A DNA stretch of 64,000 nt from Novakomyces olei. Lineage: Eukaryota > Ascomycota > Novakomycetes > Novakomycetales > Novakomycetaceae. This document shows, piece by piece, positions 1 through 12,543 of the stretch (position 1 is its first letter; every line of letters starts with the position of its first letter). The stretch lies in the NCBI GenBank assembly GCA_016906335.1, contig JADEYG010000003.1, positions 1,488,001 through 1,552,000 of the forward strand. Direction: 5' to 3'. The notes under the pieces are model-generated. The model did not search any database and was not told the origin of the DNA. It saw only the letters and a program-made list of their open reading frames with translations. The translations under genes and the position numbers were made by a program.

Positions 1-3000
1 GAACCAAAGGCGGCCATATAAATAAAGCCTTTTTAGAAGCTGTATCCGCATCAGGCTTTTTTGCCATCACTGTGGCCAGCTCTAAAGCGCTACACTTTGT
101 GTCGTATTTCAAAAGTTGCACAGCCATTTCTTTAAAAGAAGGTAAATTGCTTTGTTCAGCAAAAGCGGCCCAACGCCTGGAGCACCATGGCTTAAGATAC
201 AAAACACGTTGTAATAAAGCTTGGCATTTTGTTGAAAACTGAAAAAAGTATTAGCGAAAAGAAATCTTATATTTTTATTTATGCTGCCTTACCTTTGACT
301 TACAAAGCTGCGCTAGCAAATGTGCTAAAAGTTCTCCATCTTCACCAGTATATGGTAATGTGTGAACTCCAGTAATGTATTTTTGATCTTTGGAAAGCAT
401 TTCTGGATTTTGGCTTACAAAGTCGAGAGCAATTATCGATACTATAAGCTGGCTGCTGGACTGCCCGAGTTTTAATCTGCCATTAGATCAGTATCATTAA
501 AAAATGAATTCAAAATATCGACAAAAAATAATCACCAAAAATACAGATGTGATAAAAATAGCTACATAAATAAAAATAAAATTAAGTGAATCGAAATTGC
601 TTACAGATGTTCAAGTTTCTCGTACGCAAGCGACCGTCCTTGGTCGCCGCCCAATGCCAAAAGCACGTTACTCAATAATATCGTCAAGTCTACCTTTGGA
701 GCGCTGGGGATATCAATACATTCCTGAAGGGTAGCCTGAGCCAATTCGCCGTCGTTGTTATGAAAGGCGCAAAGAGCTTTGCATAATAAAAGAGAAAGAC
801 TAATATGAGGCATTTCATCAGAAGATTCCAAAAGACTTATACCAGTGTCGGCGGACTCGTACGCTAACGCAAGATTACCGCGAGCCAGATATAACCGGGA
901 CAAAAGAGCCTTTATTTTTACAAAAGAACGCAAAACAGTTATATCTTCACTCGCTTCAAAGGCCTCTTCCAAGATGTCTGATAGTTCAAGCGCCAGTTTT
1001 TCTGCTTCTTCATATTGCTTGCTTCTCTCGAGGTAGGATGCCAATAGATACAAAGCCAAGCAGTTTTTAGAGTCGCGATATAAAATGTTCCGTAAATAAA
1101 ACACTATGGCACTTATATCGGAGCGGCTCATGGCAATGGATTTTTGACACAGTAATTCCAGACTCAACCGAGCAGACTGTAAAACAATTTGGTCCTAGAC
1201 ATTGTTAGGGATGAATAAAATATTAGACAAAATATTAGAAATAATATTATAATGATCAACAAATGTAAATAAACAAACGCATACCACTGATGGCCCAGTC
1301 AATGCGAGCCCATTATTGACAAGATCCAATGACCCCCTTAGGTCTCCTTCTATATTTGCAGTTAAAGACTGACCCATCCAAGCCCTCGCATGTTCAGGAT
1401 CTATAGTTTGCGACTTTATAAAGCATTCCAGCGCAAGTTCCAGCTCGTTCTCGGAAAGATACAACAGACCCAGATTTGTCCATATAGCGGGATTCTAAAT
1501 GTTGCGAATCAGTAAAAGCAAAATACTTTTGGGTCTTTCAAACTTGAAGCAACAAAATAATGCCAAGTAGAAATAAAAAATAATTTCCAAAACTCAAATT
1601 TAAATAAAATAAAAAAAAATTAGTCAAACGTTTCCGCTCATTACGCCATACCCTTTCGTTGAATTTCAAAGCTTTTATGAACGAATGTTGGGCCACCTTT
1701 GCATTCCTTTTAGACATTAAAACACCAAAAGTGTTCCAATAGTCAGACACAGGCGGGTTCAGACGGATAGCTTCCTTTACGCACGTGACTGCACTTTCCC
1801 TGAACTGATCTCCACAATTTTCAAACTCGGCGAAAGCCATAAAACATGTACCCAAATTAAACCACGAAGCAGCCGCCGCTATTCGATTACCGCCAAAGGT
1901 CAGTCGTACTTGCTGCAGATAGGCATTGATGGCATAATACGCAACTTCAGGCCAGCCGCCTTGCATACTGTCACGGCCATAATTTGTCCACGCCACAATA
2001 TCCGCCTTTGCCTCTCCTGGAATTTCGTAACCCTTATTCAATTCATCAAATAAGCCCACTAAACTGGCCCGCATTTGTGTAAAAGGAAACTCTTTTAATC
2101 GGGAGCTGATTCGAGCGAAAAACACACAAGAATCTCCAAGACTTTTCCATCCATCGGCACAAGTATCATCAAGCTGCACTAATTGCCGATTATGCTGCAA
2201 AGCTCGATTGACAAGGTCGACAGAGCGATGTACAAAGCCGCCTATTAATTGACTCTGAGCATATTTGCTATAAAGCTGACAAAGCACAAGATGAACACCA
2301 ACTTCTGCTGGTCGAGCGCGTAAAATTGCCTTGCTCTCGGCGACACCGCTTTCATACTCGCCGATATCTCGATAAATACAGGCTAAGAGAAAAGAAGAAA
2401 ACCATAAACTGCCTTTATCACTGCTCGCCTGAGTGCAAGCTTTTTGCAGAGCCTTCAAGGCCGCCATGGGCTTACCTGCGCGGTAATAAGCCTCACCGAG
2501 GCCGCTCCAGCTTTGGCCATCACCTGGATTGAACCTTAAAGCTGTTTGGAAGCGTTTGATGGCCATTGACCATTCCTGCCGTTTGATAGCCAACACTCCT
2601 AAAGCTCGGTGAGGCCAGGCTTTGTTTCCCTGTACAAAGCGATCAGTTGGAGCAAGTGAATACTGAGCGGCTCTTTCAGCAATCACAAAGACAAGTTCCG
2701 CAGCGTCGTCGTCGTTATCACCATCAGCGAAAGACTGAGCCAATTTTTCTCCAGCATCAAGTTGAGACGGATCCAGCTCAAAGGCTTTATGGAAACATTT
2801 GGCTGCCCTAACCCTATCATTTCCAATTGACTCATAGTAGAAGCCAAGACGCGCATAGGCAGAAGCGTTCGCCGGGTCTATACGCAGAGCTTGAGTATAA
2901 AACGCGTGTGATTGTGAGCAAATTGGCAGTTGCTCTGAGCATAATCCTAAGAGCAGATACGCGTCTGAAGCAAACCGTTTATTGCTTTTCGCTAGTGTTA

Positions 3001-4923
3001 CATCCTGACGGTCAAGTAACGGACTGAGCAAATCGGTTGCCTCTGCATAATGACCGAGCTTATACTCGCACCAGGCAAGTTCTAAAATAACAGACAGATT
3101 GGTCTTCTCTGCGCAGGACTTCGCCTTGGCTAATATTTCCCGGGCCAAAGTATAATCGTTCCTTGCTTGAGCAAGTAAGCCATCGCCCAGCAAGGCCTCA
3201 ACATTGTCCGGGTACTCGGTCAGCAACTGTTTAAACAGCCGTTCAGCCAGAGGATAGTTTTTTGGCGGTACATTACGCAAATACCCATACGCTAACCATA
3301 TCCGAAGCTGTAACAGGGTTTTCTGCATAGACAGAGATGTTGCTTCTGATTGCGCATTTACCAGGTCTATTGTGTGTGTTGCGTAATCGCATAGTAAAGC
3401 GTACTCTTGTGCATAGTAAAGGACTTGACATGCTGCCCGCTGACAGACAATAGACGCCTTGTTTTTGGCCGCGTGGTCCACAACATCAGCAGCGGCATAA
3501 AACTCCGGTGTATTCTGATTATTGTCGGCGTAAGGGTTTACATTTTCATGGTCAGTAGTGCCATCTTGCCCATTGTTGCTAGCTTTGTCATCATCATCGC
3601 TATGATTTCTGTTTTTGTCTCCATTTTTATTATGTTCATCCTTCTGATGCAAATCTGTAAACATTAATTCAAAACAATAGGCTAGTGCCGAGTCCGGAAA
3701 CATGGTGCAATAATCCCGAACAATTTCTTGATTGTAGTCTTTGGTATACGCGACATCGTGCCATTCGAAATAAATGTCCCAGACCTGCTGGTTTTGGACG
3801 CGAAGAAGAATGAAGTCGTCAGCCGCTTTTGCTACTTTTTGGCTCAGGGAGGGCTTTCTTGATTTGGGGCAGTTCAAGAGCTCGTCGTATAATCTTTGGA
3901 ATAATTTGATCTCATAACTTCTCCGCAATTCGTCGTCATGTGTCCAGTCGATTACGCCTTGTACATAATCCACATATTTGGACTGCTCGTACACTTTTGT
4001 TTTGATTTCTGCCGAATAGCTCTTCATATCAATGCCAAGCCGGGTTCTTGCACTAGCTAGGTGCTTTGCCATCCAATTAGATTCCTTTTCAAGGAGCCCG
4101 GATGCAAGTTTTTCGTATACCACATCTGGAGGCGGAACTGATCCTTGAACAGCTGAATATATGGGCGAATCCGGCAAACAAAGTTTAAGCACAGACCAGT
4201 ACTGCAATGTAAATGTTAGCCTTGGTTATAGCAGATCACAGCCAGCAAAATTGATAAGGTAAAAATTTAAATTTAAAAATCACAATTTTGAACAAATTTG
4301 GAAAATTTGACAAATAAAAAATTAATTTAAACAATGAAATATGTTGTAAAAAAAGGATAAACACTTAGACTTTACCAATTCGATATGCGCCTTGTCGGCT
4401 TGGACCAGCTCCATAAACGATGTCAGTGTGGATACACATTTCTCTGGATGATCACTAAAGGCGAACTGTGAGTATTTCTGATGCAGAAAATATTATGATT
4501 GATTTCGAGATTATTCTCAAAACAAGTCCCTTACAGCTGATTGTACAAAACGACAAGCTTTTCCACAACGTGATACAATGAAGGTAAATCCTTATTTTTG
4601 GTAAACAAGTTATAAAGACCCTAGAGACGTTAATACAATTTTCGTTATGTGAACGAGGTTTCAGTTATGTCTGCCAAAAATCCGATGTATTGGAGACTTA
4701 CCTGCCAAGCAAGAAGCTGCTCAGGATCAACTCGAGTTGCTTGCTCGTATGAAGCGCGTGCTTCATCCAAATGGCCCAAATTCAACTGTGCTAGTCCGGC
4801 AAAGACGAGCGCATGATAATTGCTTTCATGAGTTTCTAGAACCAATTGGGCTTGAGCTAGCGCAGTGTCGAAATCATTTTTTTGAATTGCTTCACGTGCC
4901 GCTTTTAACGCGGCCCGTGACAT
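1..4923 (-). CDS. SKI3: Ski3/TTC37 TPR subunit of the Ski complex, C-terminus cut by window start
   Basis: Scaffold TPR protein of the cytoplasmic Ski complex, which feeds RNA to the exosome for 3'-5' mRNA decay (family knowledge). Read on the minus strand, the exons are about 4923-4702, 4620-4535, 4454-4376, 4201-1652, 1494-1285, 1176-605, 476-293 and 238 to beyond base 1; all joints keep phase. The start MSRAALKAAREAI, followed by ALVFAGLAQLNLG and DPEQLLAWQ, is the typical Ski3/TTC37 N-terminus. TPR helices run through the whole protein, for example around LGFYYESIGNDRVRAAKCF and LGEAYYRAGKPMAALKALQ. The frame is still open at base 1, so only the extreme C-terminus is missing. An acidic Asn/Asp-rich insert lies near 3560-3650. 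It is divergent from the AMPK-beta gene, sharing a 380-bp promoter with four AACCCTA motifs. Exon joints come from homology and phase, not RNA. Confidence 0.88.
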
Positions 4924-5302
4924 TGCGCTGTGACTAGATGCACATTATTCTTGAACCCTAGATTTACGTCAAGTCAATGATGACATGAACTAAATCACAT
5001 CACACGATTAGAAAACCCTAATAAATTGGTGATGCTCGATAACGAGCGTTGGCTGAAAACCCTAGCACATTATTCGATATCAAAGAGCCCCATAATCGGT
5101 TTCACGTGATGACTGACCACTTACTTGTCCATCATGATACCATACCGTACCATACAATAAGAAAACCCTACCTTCTGACCGATGACATTGAGGAAAGTGG
5201 AGTCGCGTGCTCCAACAGCCTTGGGGTAAATCAGAGCGATAGGGCAGACCAATCAGCCCACTGCAGGGTCAAATATCTATTATTGATTAGCCAATAGATC
5301 AA
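4924..5302. promoter_or_regulatory. Bidirectional promoter with four AACCCTA elements
   Basis: Spacer between the divergent SKI3 and AMPK-beta starts. AACCCTA occurs four times on the plus strand, near 4954, 5014, 5057 and 5164, three of them as GAAAACCCTA or AAAACCCTA. This resembles the ARCCCTAA site bound by Tbf1-type telobox factors in yeasts (known); binding here is inferred. Confidence 0.5.
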
Positions 5303-6568
5303 ATGGGCAACACACAAAGCTCAAATCGTGACCGCGAAGAAGGAGGCAGACCACGAGGGTCGAGCGCTTCGGATCACGCTTTTAGCGGGCTGCCTCAACG
5401 CCGCCTGAGCCGTCGTGAACGGCGGTTCACCAATGAAAGCGCTGGCGGTGCTACAGCGACTTCGCCTGCGCCTTCATCCAAAAGTGGGCATGGCTCAGTT
5501 CGCAACCAAAGGCACCGACTTAACATGTTGGACGAAGACGCTGAGGATCGAGTATCGCCGGCCGTTACTCGTGCTTCTGCTCAAGGGGGAGGAGCTTTAC
5601 ACGACAGTAATATCGGCACCTCTCCGGGCACCGACGATACAAAAGCAAGTGGAGATGGTGAGTTTAGACTCTGGAGATTTGGAAAGTTTCGAATTAATTA
5701 CTAATGATCAATAGCCCACTTGATACCGACAATACTTCAATGGCGTAAAGGCGGTAACAACATTTCCGTGATTGGGTCGTTTACCGGATGGGCAAAGAAA
5801 ATCAAATTATCAAAAAGGTGAGCTTGCTTTAAAAAAGAGAAAAAAATAAAATGACGGATGAAAGCTTAGGGCTTTAAGCAGAGGTTTTGCTTACGATTTA
5901 GTGCGCATGATTTTTCAACTATTATAAATCTTCCACCAGGCACTCATCGGCTCAAATTCCAAGTTGATGGCGAGTACCGGTGCAGCGATGAGCTTCCCAC
6001 CGCTACAGATTCAGTGGGCAATTTAGTTAACTACATTGAAGTGTCAGAGGAAGAATTTGCCCTTAATGACTCTAATAATAGTGCTTATAACGTTCTTTCA
6101 CGTAAGTGTCCTTGAGCTTTCAAGCTTCTGTACCGCACTCTTCTCTTTCACATTTTATTATGTTATCTACCTTTTTTTCTTCCTTTAGTCTTGATTCTTT
6201 CTGATTTTGGTTTTCATAATTATCATTTCTGTGGCCACTGGCTAATACTATTAGCACGCGAATTACCGGCAGATGTTTACATTGACGAGATACCTGGATT
6301 TATTCGCAATGATAGTGCGCCTATTTTCCAGTATGCCAAAGACTACTCGGCGCCCGGTTTACCACCTCAATTGGAAAAGGTTATTTTAAATACTACAAAC
6401 TCAATGAGCAAAGACGATCAGAGCGTTTTGGCCAATCCTAACCATGTTGTTCTCAACCATTTAGCTGCCACAAGTGTTAAGAATAACGTGCTTGCTGTAT
6501 CTGCTACAACAAGGTATCATCGGAAGTATGTCACTACTATTCTTTATACACCAGTGGACAAGGATTGA
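5303..6568 (+). CDS. AMPK/SNF1 complex beta subunit (Gal83/Sip2/Amk2 type)
   Basis: Scaffold and targeting subunit of the SNF1/AMPK energy-sensing kinase. Four exons, 5303-5657, 5715-5817, 5902-6101 and 6255-6568, give 323 residues in phase. The N-terminus MGNTQSS fits an N-myristoylation signal, as in Sip2/Gal83. A disordered Ser/Arg/Gly-rich stretch follows to about residue 118. The CBM48 glycogen-binding fold then contains GSFTGW, INLPPGTHRLKFQVDGEY and NYIEVS. The C-terminal ASC domain has PPQLEKVILN, NPNHVVLNHL and the terminal TTRYHRKYVTTILYTP that binds the alpha and gamma subunits. The exon 3 acceptor at 5902 was chosen because it restores KLSKSAHDF, the usual spacing after the tryptophan of the CBM. 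The other subunits are not in this window. Confidence 0.92.
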
Positions 6569-7223
6569 GTCCATTTATCTTATGAGGTTTAGGTTTTAGT
6601 CTGTTATTTTAATTGATTTTATGAGCGCCAAAATCATTCTGTATAAATCTAATAAGTCCAAACGAAACACATATTAATTCATGATCAAACTGTGATGTGT
6701 CATTTCATTCTGGCAAATTCTTCTTTAGGCGTGTTACTGCAGTAGGTGGTGACGATACTAGCTGTAGCACCTCCTCGTTATTATCGTCTAGACATTCATG
6801 TCCATATAGCTAGCTGCTATGCATCCAGATCTTTGGCGGTTGTAGCTGAGATGGTTGTCATTTTTGAATCAAATAATATTACGGCTTCATTGTATTCCAT
6901 CTTAATTTCGACATACTGAATTTCCCAGATTCCCGTTTACGGAAATAAAAAAGGGAAAGTATTCTAGTGTCCGCCATATTTTGTATTTTGAATCAATATC
7001 CTCCCCAGATATACTATAATATGTTTAGACCAACATTGAGCAAGCAAGTCCTCCCGATATTGCGAATTAGCACAATACAAGAGTTTGCCCCTTTAAAAAA
7101 TATAATAAATAAAATTAAATTAACAAATAATAAATAATAAATAATAAATAATATTATTAATGATTTGGCATCAGTAGCCAGTAGCAGAGTATTCTAGAGG
7201 TTTGTCCAGTATCTCAAACCCGC
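6569..7223. other. Intergenic, AT-rich
   Basis: Between two plus-strand genes. There is an AAATAAT/TAAAT-rich patch near 7095-7160. No reading frame or RNA gene is supported. Confidence 0.4.
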
Positions 7224-8513
7224 ATGCCTTTAGCTTATCTACTCGGCGGAAATCTGAACTGGCTTGCCGAAAAACTTTCAAATCGCAATGTCCAGGCTCT
7301 CGTGCTCATATCGATCGTCGTTGTTTTAGCAAAGAAATGGTTTTCCGGTGCGCAGAATACATGGGAACGCGACTTGCATGGGCGTGTTTTTATAATAACC
7401 GTATGGGACATGACATTATTCGATTCTTGTTTTGTTTGCTTTTGTTGCCAGTTTAAACTTGGATTATGCCCGATACTTGCCTGCTTTGCTTGGTCTCTTT
7501 TTCATTTGATATGAACCATTTTCCCCGTGCAATTCTAAAATTAACCATCAAAGGGAGGCACATCAGGGATAGGGTGGGCCACTACTCGGCAATTAGCGAG
7601 CCGTGGAGCTCAGCTTATACTGCTCACACAATCAGACCCGGATCAAGTACTGGTTGATCAGATTGAAGCTCTTCGCGAGGAAACTCAAAATTTATTAGTC
7701 TATACAGAAACGTGTAATCTTGCATCACTCCAGTCTGTGCGTCAATTCGCTACAAAATGGATCGATAACGCACCACCTCGACGTCTTGACGCTGTGCTTT
7801 GCTGTGCATCTGTTTTGCTACCACCTGGAGCAGAACGTACAGTCAGTAAGAGCGAAATAGAGTTACATTGGGCCGTCATTTACTATGGCCATTTATTGCT
7901 GCTCGATATTTTGACCCCTGCGTTACGCGTTCAACCGCCTGATCGCGACGTTCGCGTAATTATTGTCACGTGCAGTCTTCACATGTTATCGGGGCTTTTA
8001 CCGGACGCTGTACGTGCAGACAAGATGGGCGAGTACCCGCGCTGGACTCCATGGACCGTGTTTGCCAATGCCAAACTGGCTCTAATGGCTTATGGCCTGT
8101 CTCTACAGCAGGAGATGACAAGGTACAAGAGGCCAGACGGCCAGCCGAATGGTGTTAGTGTCTTATTGGTCGATCCGGGAGTTGTGCGGACTCCGGGGTT
8201 CCGTCGGTTTGTATCGTTTGGATCTCTATGGGGCCTCTTGGCTTACGTATCGCTCTACCCGTTATTCTGGTTCTTTTTCAAAAACGAATTACAGGGAGCT
8301 CAAAGCATTCTTTACGCTGCAATGTCGCCAGAGTATAAGCATAAGAGTAATATCGAATACATTCGAGAGTGTAGTAGTATGCGGCTACGGAAAAAGGAGC
8401 TGGGAGACCAGTCGTTTGTGGACAATGTTTTGAAACATGGACGGGCATGTTTGGAGGAAGCGGAAAAGCGATCAAGGCCCAAGAAAAATGCAAAAGGCAA
8501 AGCGACGCAGTAG
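7224..8513 (+). CDS. Membrane short-chain dehydrogenase/reductase, Pbr1 (YNL181W)-like, with Phe at the catalytic Tyr position
   Basis: NAD(P)-dependent SDR-fold oxidoreductase, probably of the ER membrane. Two exons, 7224-7400 and 7554-8513, join in phase to 378 residues. An N-terminal membrane anchor (VQALVLISIVVVLA) precedes the cofactor motif ITGGTSGIG, which is formed across the splice joint. QPPDRDVRVIIVTCS and VSVLLVDPGVVRTPG, plus a second hydrophobic segment (LWGLLAYVSLYPLFWF), match the fungal Pbr1/YNL181W-like group as I remember it. The usual YxxxK catalytic pair reads FANAK (Phe229, Lys233; codon TTT at 8061), so the general-acid tyrosine is absent. The C-terminus is basic (RSRPKKNAKGKA). 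The substrate is unknown. The assignment to SDR is firm, the subgroup less so. Confidence 0.82.
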
Positions 8514-9498
8514 GTTTGGATTGTGAGAAGGCCCAAGTGTGCTTGCAAAATCAAGATTTTGAGGACAGATGGATGGCTATTCTAATACAATTTACGGTGG
8601 ACAATGGAATTATAATCTCCGTAATTTTGATGAGCTACGGCCGAAAATAGCAATATAGAAAAACTGATGCATAGCACATTTAGCTCTGTTGTGGATAGTC
8701 AAAGTGTTTTATTGAATATCATTACATGAGACATTTTGAAACTGTACGGTGTATCAGAATCCGAGCTGTACATAAAGATGAAACAAATCCTCGCGTGTTT
8801 GAAAAATGCACTAATTCGATATAATCTCAAAACAAATATTATATAGTGCGAGATCAACATGTAATAATTACATATAAAGCAATTGCTCTATAGATATTAC
8901 TTGTGCACATTACCGGACGAGGAATATCGGTAAAGGCATTAGTTGAAGAAAAGGAGCTAAAATACAGTAGCGCCGACTCTAACATTACTGGTGCTGCCTT
9001 TACCAACCAAGAGTATGATTACTTGACTAATCTTGGAGACAGGCAGAAAAACAAAGTGATCGCAAAAAATCTCCGCCTAATCTGCGGTAGGCGCTGATTT
9101 TATAAGCAATAACGTGGATCTGTTTGGGTCTTGAGCTTCGTTTTGCGGCCAAGACACTGCGATTTGTCTCTCTTGTCTAACAATATTGTACGCGTCATTG
9201 CTTTTGCATGAACACCTCTTTCAGGATAAAAAGTGTGGTCTTTTCGCAGTGAGAACGGGCGCATGGCGGTTCATTTATGTCATCAGCAATTAAACAGGCA
9301 ACCATCTCTCGGTTGGTAATCAACGACTGCAAGACGAGTCTTTAAAAATACCAAAATAAAAGGAAAATATCAGTCAGATAAAACGAGCAGAGGATTGGGA
9401 AAGGGATCGATGCGTGATCGAAAATTTGGGTTGTTTTAGATCAGGTTTATCGCAAAACTGCCGTGTTTGTCGCTCGAGTTACCTCTATTACGGTCGTC
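8514..9498. other. Intergenic spacer, about 1 kb
   Basis: Holds the SDR 3' region and the ADA2 promoter. The only open frame, near 8903-9097, lacks an ATG at its start and resembles nothing I know. Nothing else is supported. Confidence 0.4.
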
Positions 9499-11092
9499 AT
9501 GCCTTTATATCATTGCGACGTATGTTCGCAAGACATAACACGTCTAGTGCATATAAAATGCGTAGAGTGCGAGGATTTTGATCTATGCATTCCGTGTTTC
9601 ACGTCTGGCTCTACCGCAGGATCTCATCAGCCCTGGCACGCGTATCGCGTAATCGAGACCGACAGCTACCCGCTTTTTGATCCTGACTGGGGTGCTTATG
9701 AGGAAATGCTTCTCATTGAGGGACTGGATACCTATGGCCTTGGGAACTGGGCCGATGTCGCTGATCATGTGGGGAATGCTTGGACAAAGGAAGATTGCGC
9801 ACAGCACTACCTTGATCTTTATATAAACTCGCGTACATATCCTGTTCCTGTATGCTTTCTCGTACCGCTCTCTGCTTTCTTTTATACATCTTGTTTCTTT
9901 TTAAATCTTTTTTCTGTTTAAATCTTTTTTCTTTACTAATTCAATTTAACGCTGTTCTATCGTCTAGTTTTCGTGTATTCTTTTCCGTCTGGTTTATTCA
10001 AACTAACATTGTAGGAAATACCTGCAGAGATAAAGGTTGACCGTGAAGAGTTTCAAGTACGCAAGAAACGGAGAATTGAGCAGTCACTAGCTGCGCAAAA
10101 GCTGCAGTCGGTCGCTTCGCAGCGGTATAAACCAGTCTCCTCGCAACCAGCCAATCATGAGATCCAAGGGTACATGCCTGGCCGATTAGAATTTGAGACG
10201 GAGATTGAGAATGACGCGGAAACGTCGATTAAAGACTTCTCCTTCGACGAAGATATAGCGGAAGGCAACGAAGCAGAGCTCCAGCTCAAATTGATCATGC
10301 TTTCAATCTATAACGGCCGTCTTACGCGAAGAGCAGAGCGAAAACGCGTTGTATTCGAACATAATCTCTTGGACTACAAACGCAATCAAGCTGTTGATAA
10401 ACGGAGACCAAAGGAAGAAAGAGACCTATTATTGAAGACGCGTCCTTTTGCACGAATGCAAAATTCAGAGGATTACGATGCTTTTGCTGACGGACTTGTG
10501 AACGAGCTTCAACTTCGGCGCTGTATCTCAGAGCTTCAAGAGTGGCGTCGTAACGGGCTTACGACCCTCGATCAAGGCGGCAAATACGAACGTGACAAAG
10601 CACAAAGGGTACGAAGTTTGCAGTATCGGACTGTTTATTATTTTTATCTAATTATCTATTGTATTTGCTAATATTCAGCAATCTGTTGCGCGCAACACGG
10701 GAGTCCTTATGAGCGGCGACAAATTTTCTCGGCCGTCAAAGACGTCAATGGCTGCGTCGGCTGGTATGCCTACGCGTAGCACTGCCTCGGAAGAGTTTAC
10801 TCGAGAAGGTGCAGCCGCTAAATGGATGCGGCAGATTAATATGTATCCTGCTTTATCAGACGCTGCAGATGCTCAATTGCTAACACCAGCGGAACAAAAT
10901 TTATGTTCAGTGCTGCGTATATTACCCAAGCCCTACTTGGCAATAAAGGAGGCTATAATCCGGGAATTACTTCGCACAGGGGGCCAGTTGAAACGCAAAC
11001 AGGTTCGTGACCTATTCAAGATTGATACGTCGAAAGCATTCAAGATTTATGAGTTTTTTGTGCAGAGCGGGTGGGTACCGTCTAAATCATAA
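9499..11092 (+). CDS. ADA2: ADA2, SAGA/ADA transcriptional adaptor
   Basis: Adaptor of the SAGA histone acetyltransferase module, partnering Gcn5 and Ada3 in the nucleus. Three exons, 9499-9849, 10015-10608 and 10679-11092, close in phase to 452 residues, close to yeast Ada2 (434). A ZZ zinc finger comes first ([20 protein letters not shown], then [12 protein letters not shown]). A SANT/Myb domain follows ([38 protein letters not shown]). The central ADA region contains [16 protein letters not shown] and [17 protein letters not shown]. The C-terminal SWIRM domain includes [20 protein letters not shown] and [15 protein letters not shown]. The ATG at 9499 is used because no ATG lies further upstream in frame. 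All expected domains are present. Confidence 0.95.
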
Positions 11093-11566
11093 ACAAGCAA
11101 TAATTGTATTTGTATAAAAAGCGATATATTATATAATTCACTTTTTTTTGCCTCAAATTCTCCATGTTCATACCTGTCGAATAGACCTGTCGAATAGACT
11201 CAAAAGTGTCAAACTGCACGCCTGCAACGATACTCTTCTACCAACATAAGCCACAATTGGTTTACCTTAATTATATTGTAGATTATCGCCTTAGGGATTC
11301 TACAAGCCTCTTTATGAGTGCCGTATTTAATGGAAGGTGCTCTCTGAGTGCCGTGCCCAAAGCAAAATATCAAACCCGTTTGCCTTGAACTGATTACGAG
11401 CATGTAAACCTATTTAGCCTACGCGACATGATATAGATTTTTCTTTGCAAATACCAATTGAGTCCAATTGCTTCATTGTATAGATCCCGTACGTATATTA
11501 ATTATTTTGGTGTAACTGCCAATCAAAGCAACTCAACTCGACTTTGTGAGCGGCAAACAGGCCAAT
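11093..11566. other. Intergenic spacer
   Basis: Lies between ADA2 and the YCH1-like gene, both plus strand. GACCTGTCGAATAGAC is nearly duplicated side by side at 11174-11201. No gene is supported. Confidence 0.4.
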
Positions 11567-12266
11567 ATGTCGTTGCGGACAAAGTATTTGGCGGTATGCT
11601 TTTGGGAAAACAGGCCGTTTAGATAACAGACTTGATAACAAAGTATGGTCGCTTATTAGTAGGCGGAGACGCTATACGAATGGCTGCTCGATGCAAATAG
11701 GTCAAACAAGTTTCTCGTCGTCGACGTCCGGGACGACGATTTCCAAGTATTAATCTTCAATATTGTGTTACAAAGTACTCACCACTATTTGACAGGGAGG
11801 CAACATTCGCGGTGCTCTTCACTACCCTTCGGCCGAGTTTTCATCAAGTATCACTGAGCTCGTAAATCTTGCTTCGAATAGCGATGCTGTCGTATTTCAT
11901 TGTGCGCTGTCGCAAAGCAGGGGTAATAATGCCGTCACCCTTGAATGGTCCTTTTTCCTTCTTTTTTCTTTTGTTTTCTTTCCTTTATTTCCTTTATTTT
12001 TCCAATCACTCTGTTTCTTGATCGCCTCTGTCGGTCTCTTTAATTGCTCCAAGTCTTTATTGATGTGTCTATTAACTGCATTTCCAGGCCCAAAGGCAGC
12101 TAGACAATTTTTAGAGGCGCTTGATGCAGCTCATGGAGCATCGGCACCTCAGACTGTTTACATATTACGGAACGGATTTGCTGGCTGGCAGCAAAAGTAC
12201 GGGTCTGATGAACGTGTTACGGAAAATTATGACGCTGACGGTTGGAAAATGGGGTACTTTGCTTAG
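11567..12266 (+). CDS. YCH1: Small rhodanese/CDC25-type phosphatase, Ych1/Ibp1-like
   Basis: Single-domain rhodanese with a CDC25/Acr2-type active site. Four exons, 11567-11593, 11663-11746, 11796-11922 and 12088-12266, give 138 residues in phase, near the length of yeast Ych1 and fission-yeast Ibp1. The landmarks are VVDVRDDDF, then GGNIRGALHYPS, then the catalytic loop HCALSQSRGP (H-C-x5-R) split by intron 3, then YILRNGFAGWQQKYG. The first exon is only 27 nt (MSLRTKYLA). Members act as phosphatases or arsenate-reductase relatives; the physiological substrate is not established by sequence. It converges on the Gad8/Ypk kinase gene 277 bp away. Confidence 0.87.
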
Positions 12267-12543
12267 ACTCGGTTCAGTATAGGCTGTAAATGACTTTTGG
12301 CGCCAGACAGCATTGACACGGGCTGTATTATAGCAGAATAGACGAATACGGTTGGGATGTAGTGATTAAAGTGTAGTTACAACTGAGGATAAGCAAAAGA
12401 TGGCAAAAGAAAGAGAGCGGTAAATAGCATGAACGAATATTTCTACATAGATGGAAGATTGTCTTTTGCGATTCTTTTATTGTGAGCTCGCAAGCATCTT
12501 TGACTAGTAGTCACTCTTGTCCTGCGCATTTTAAACAAATCTT

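Noticed and set aside
8903-9097. Open frame of 64 codons
   Set aside because: Begins at a non-ATG codon, no homology, no splice context.
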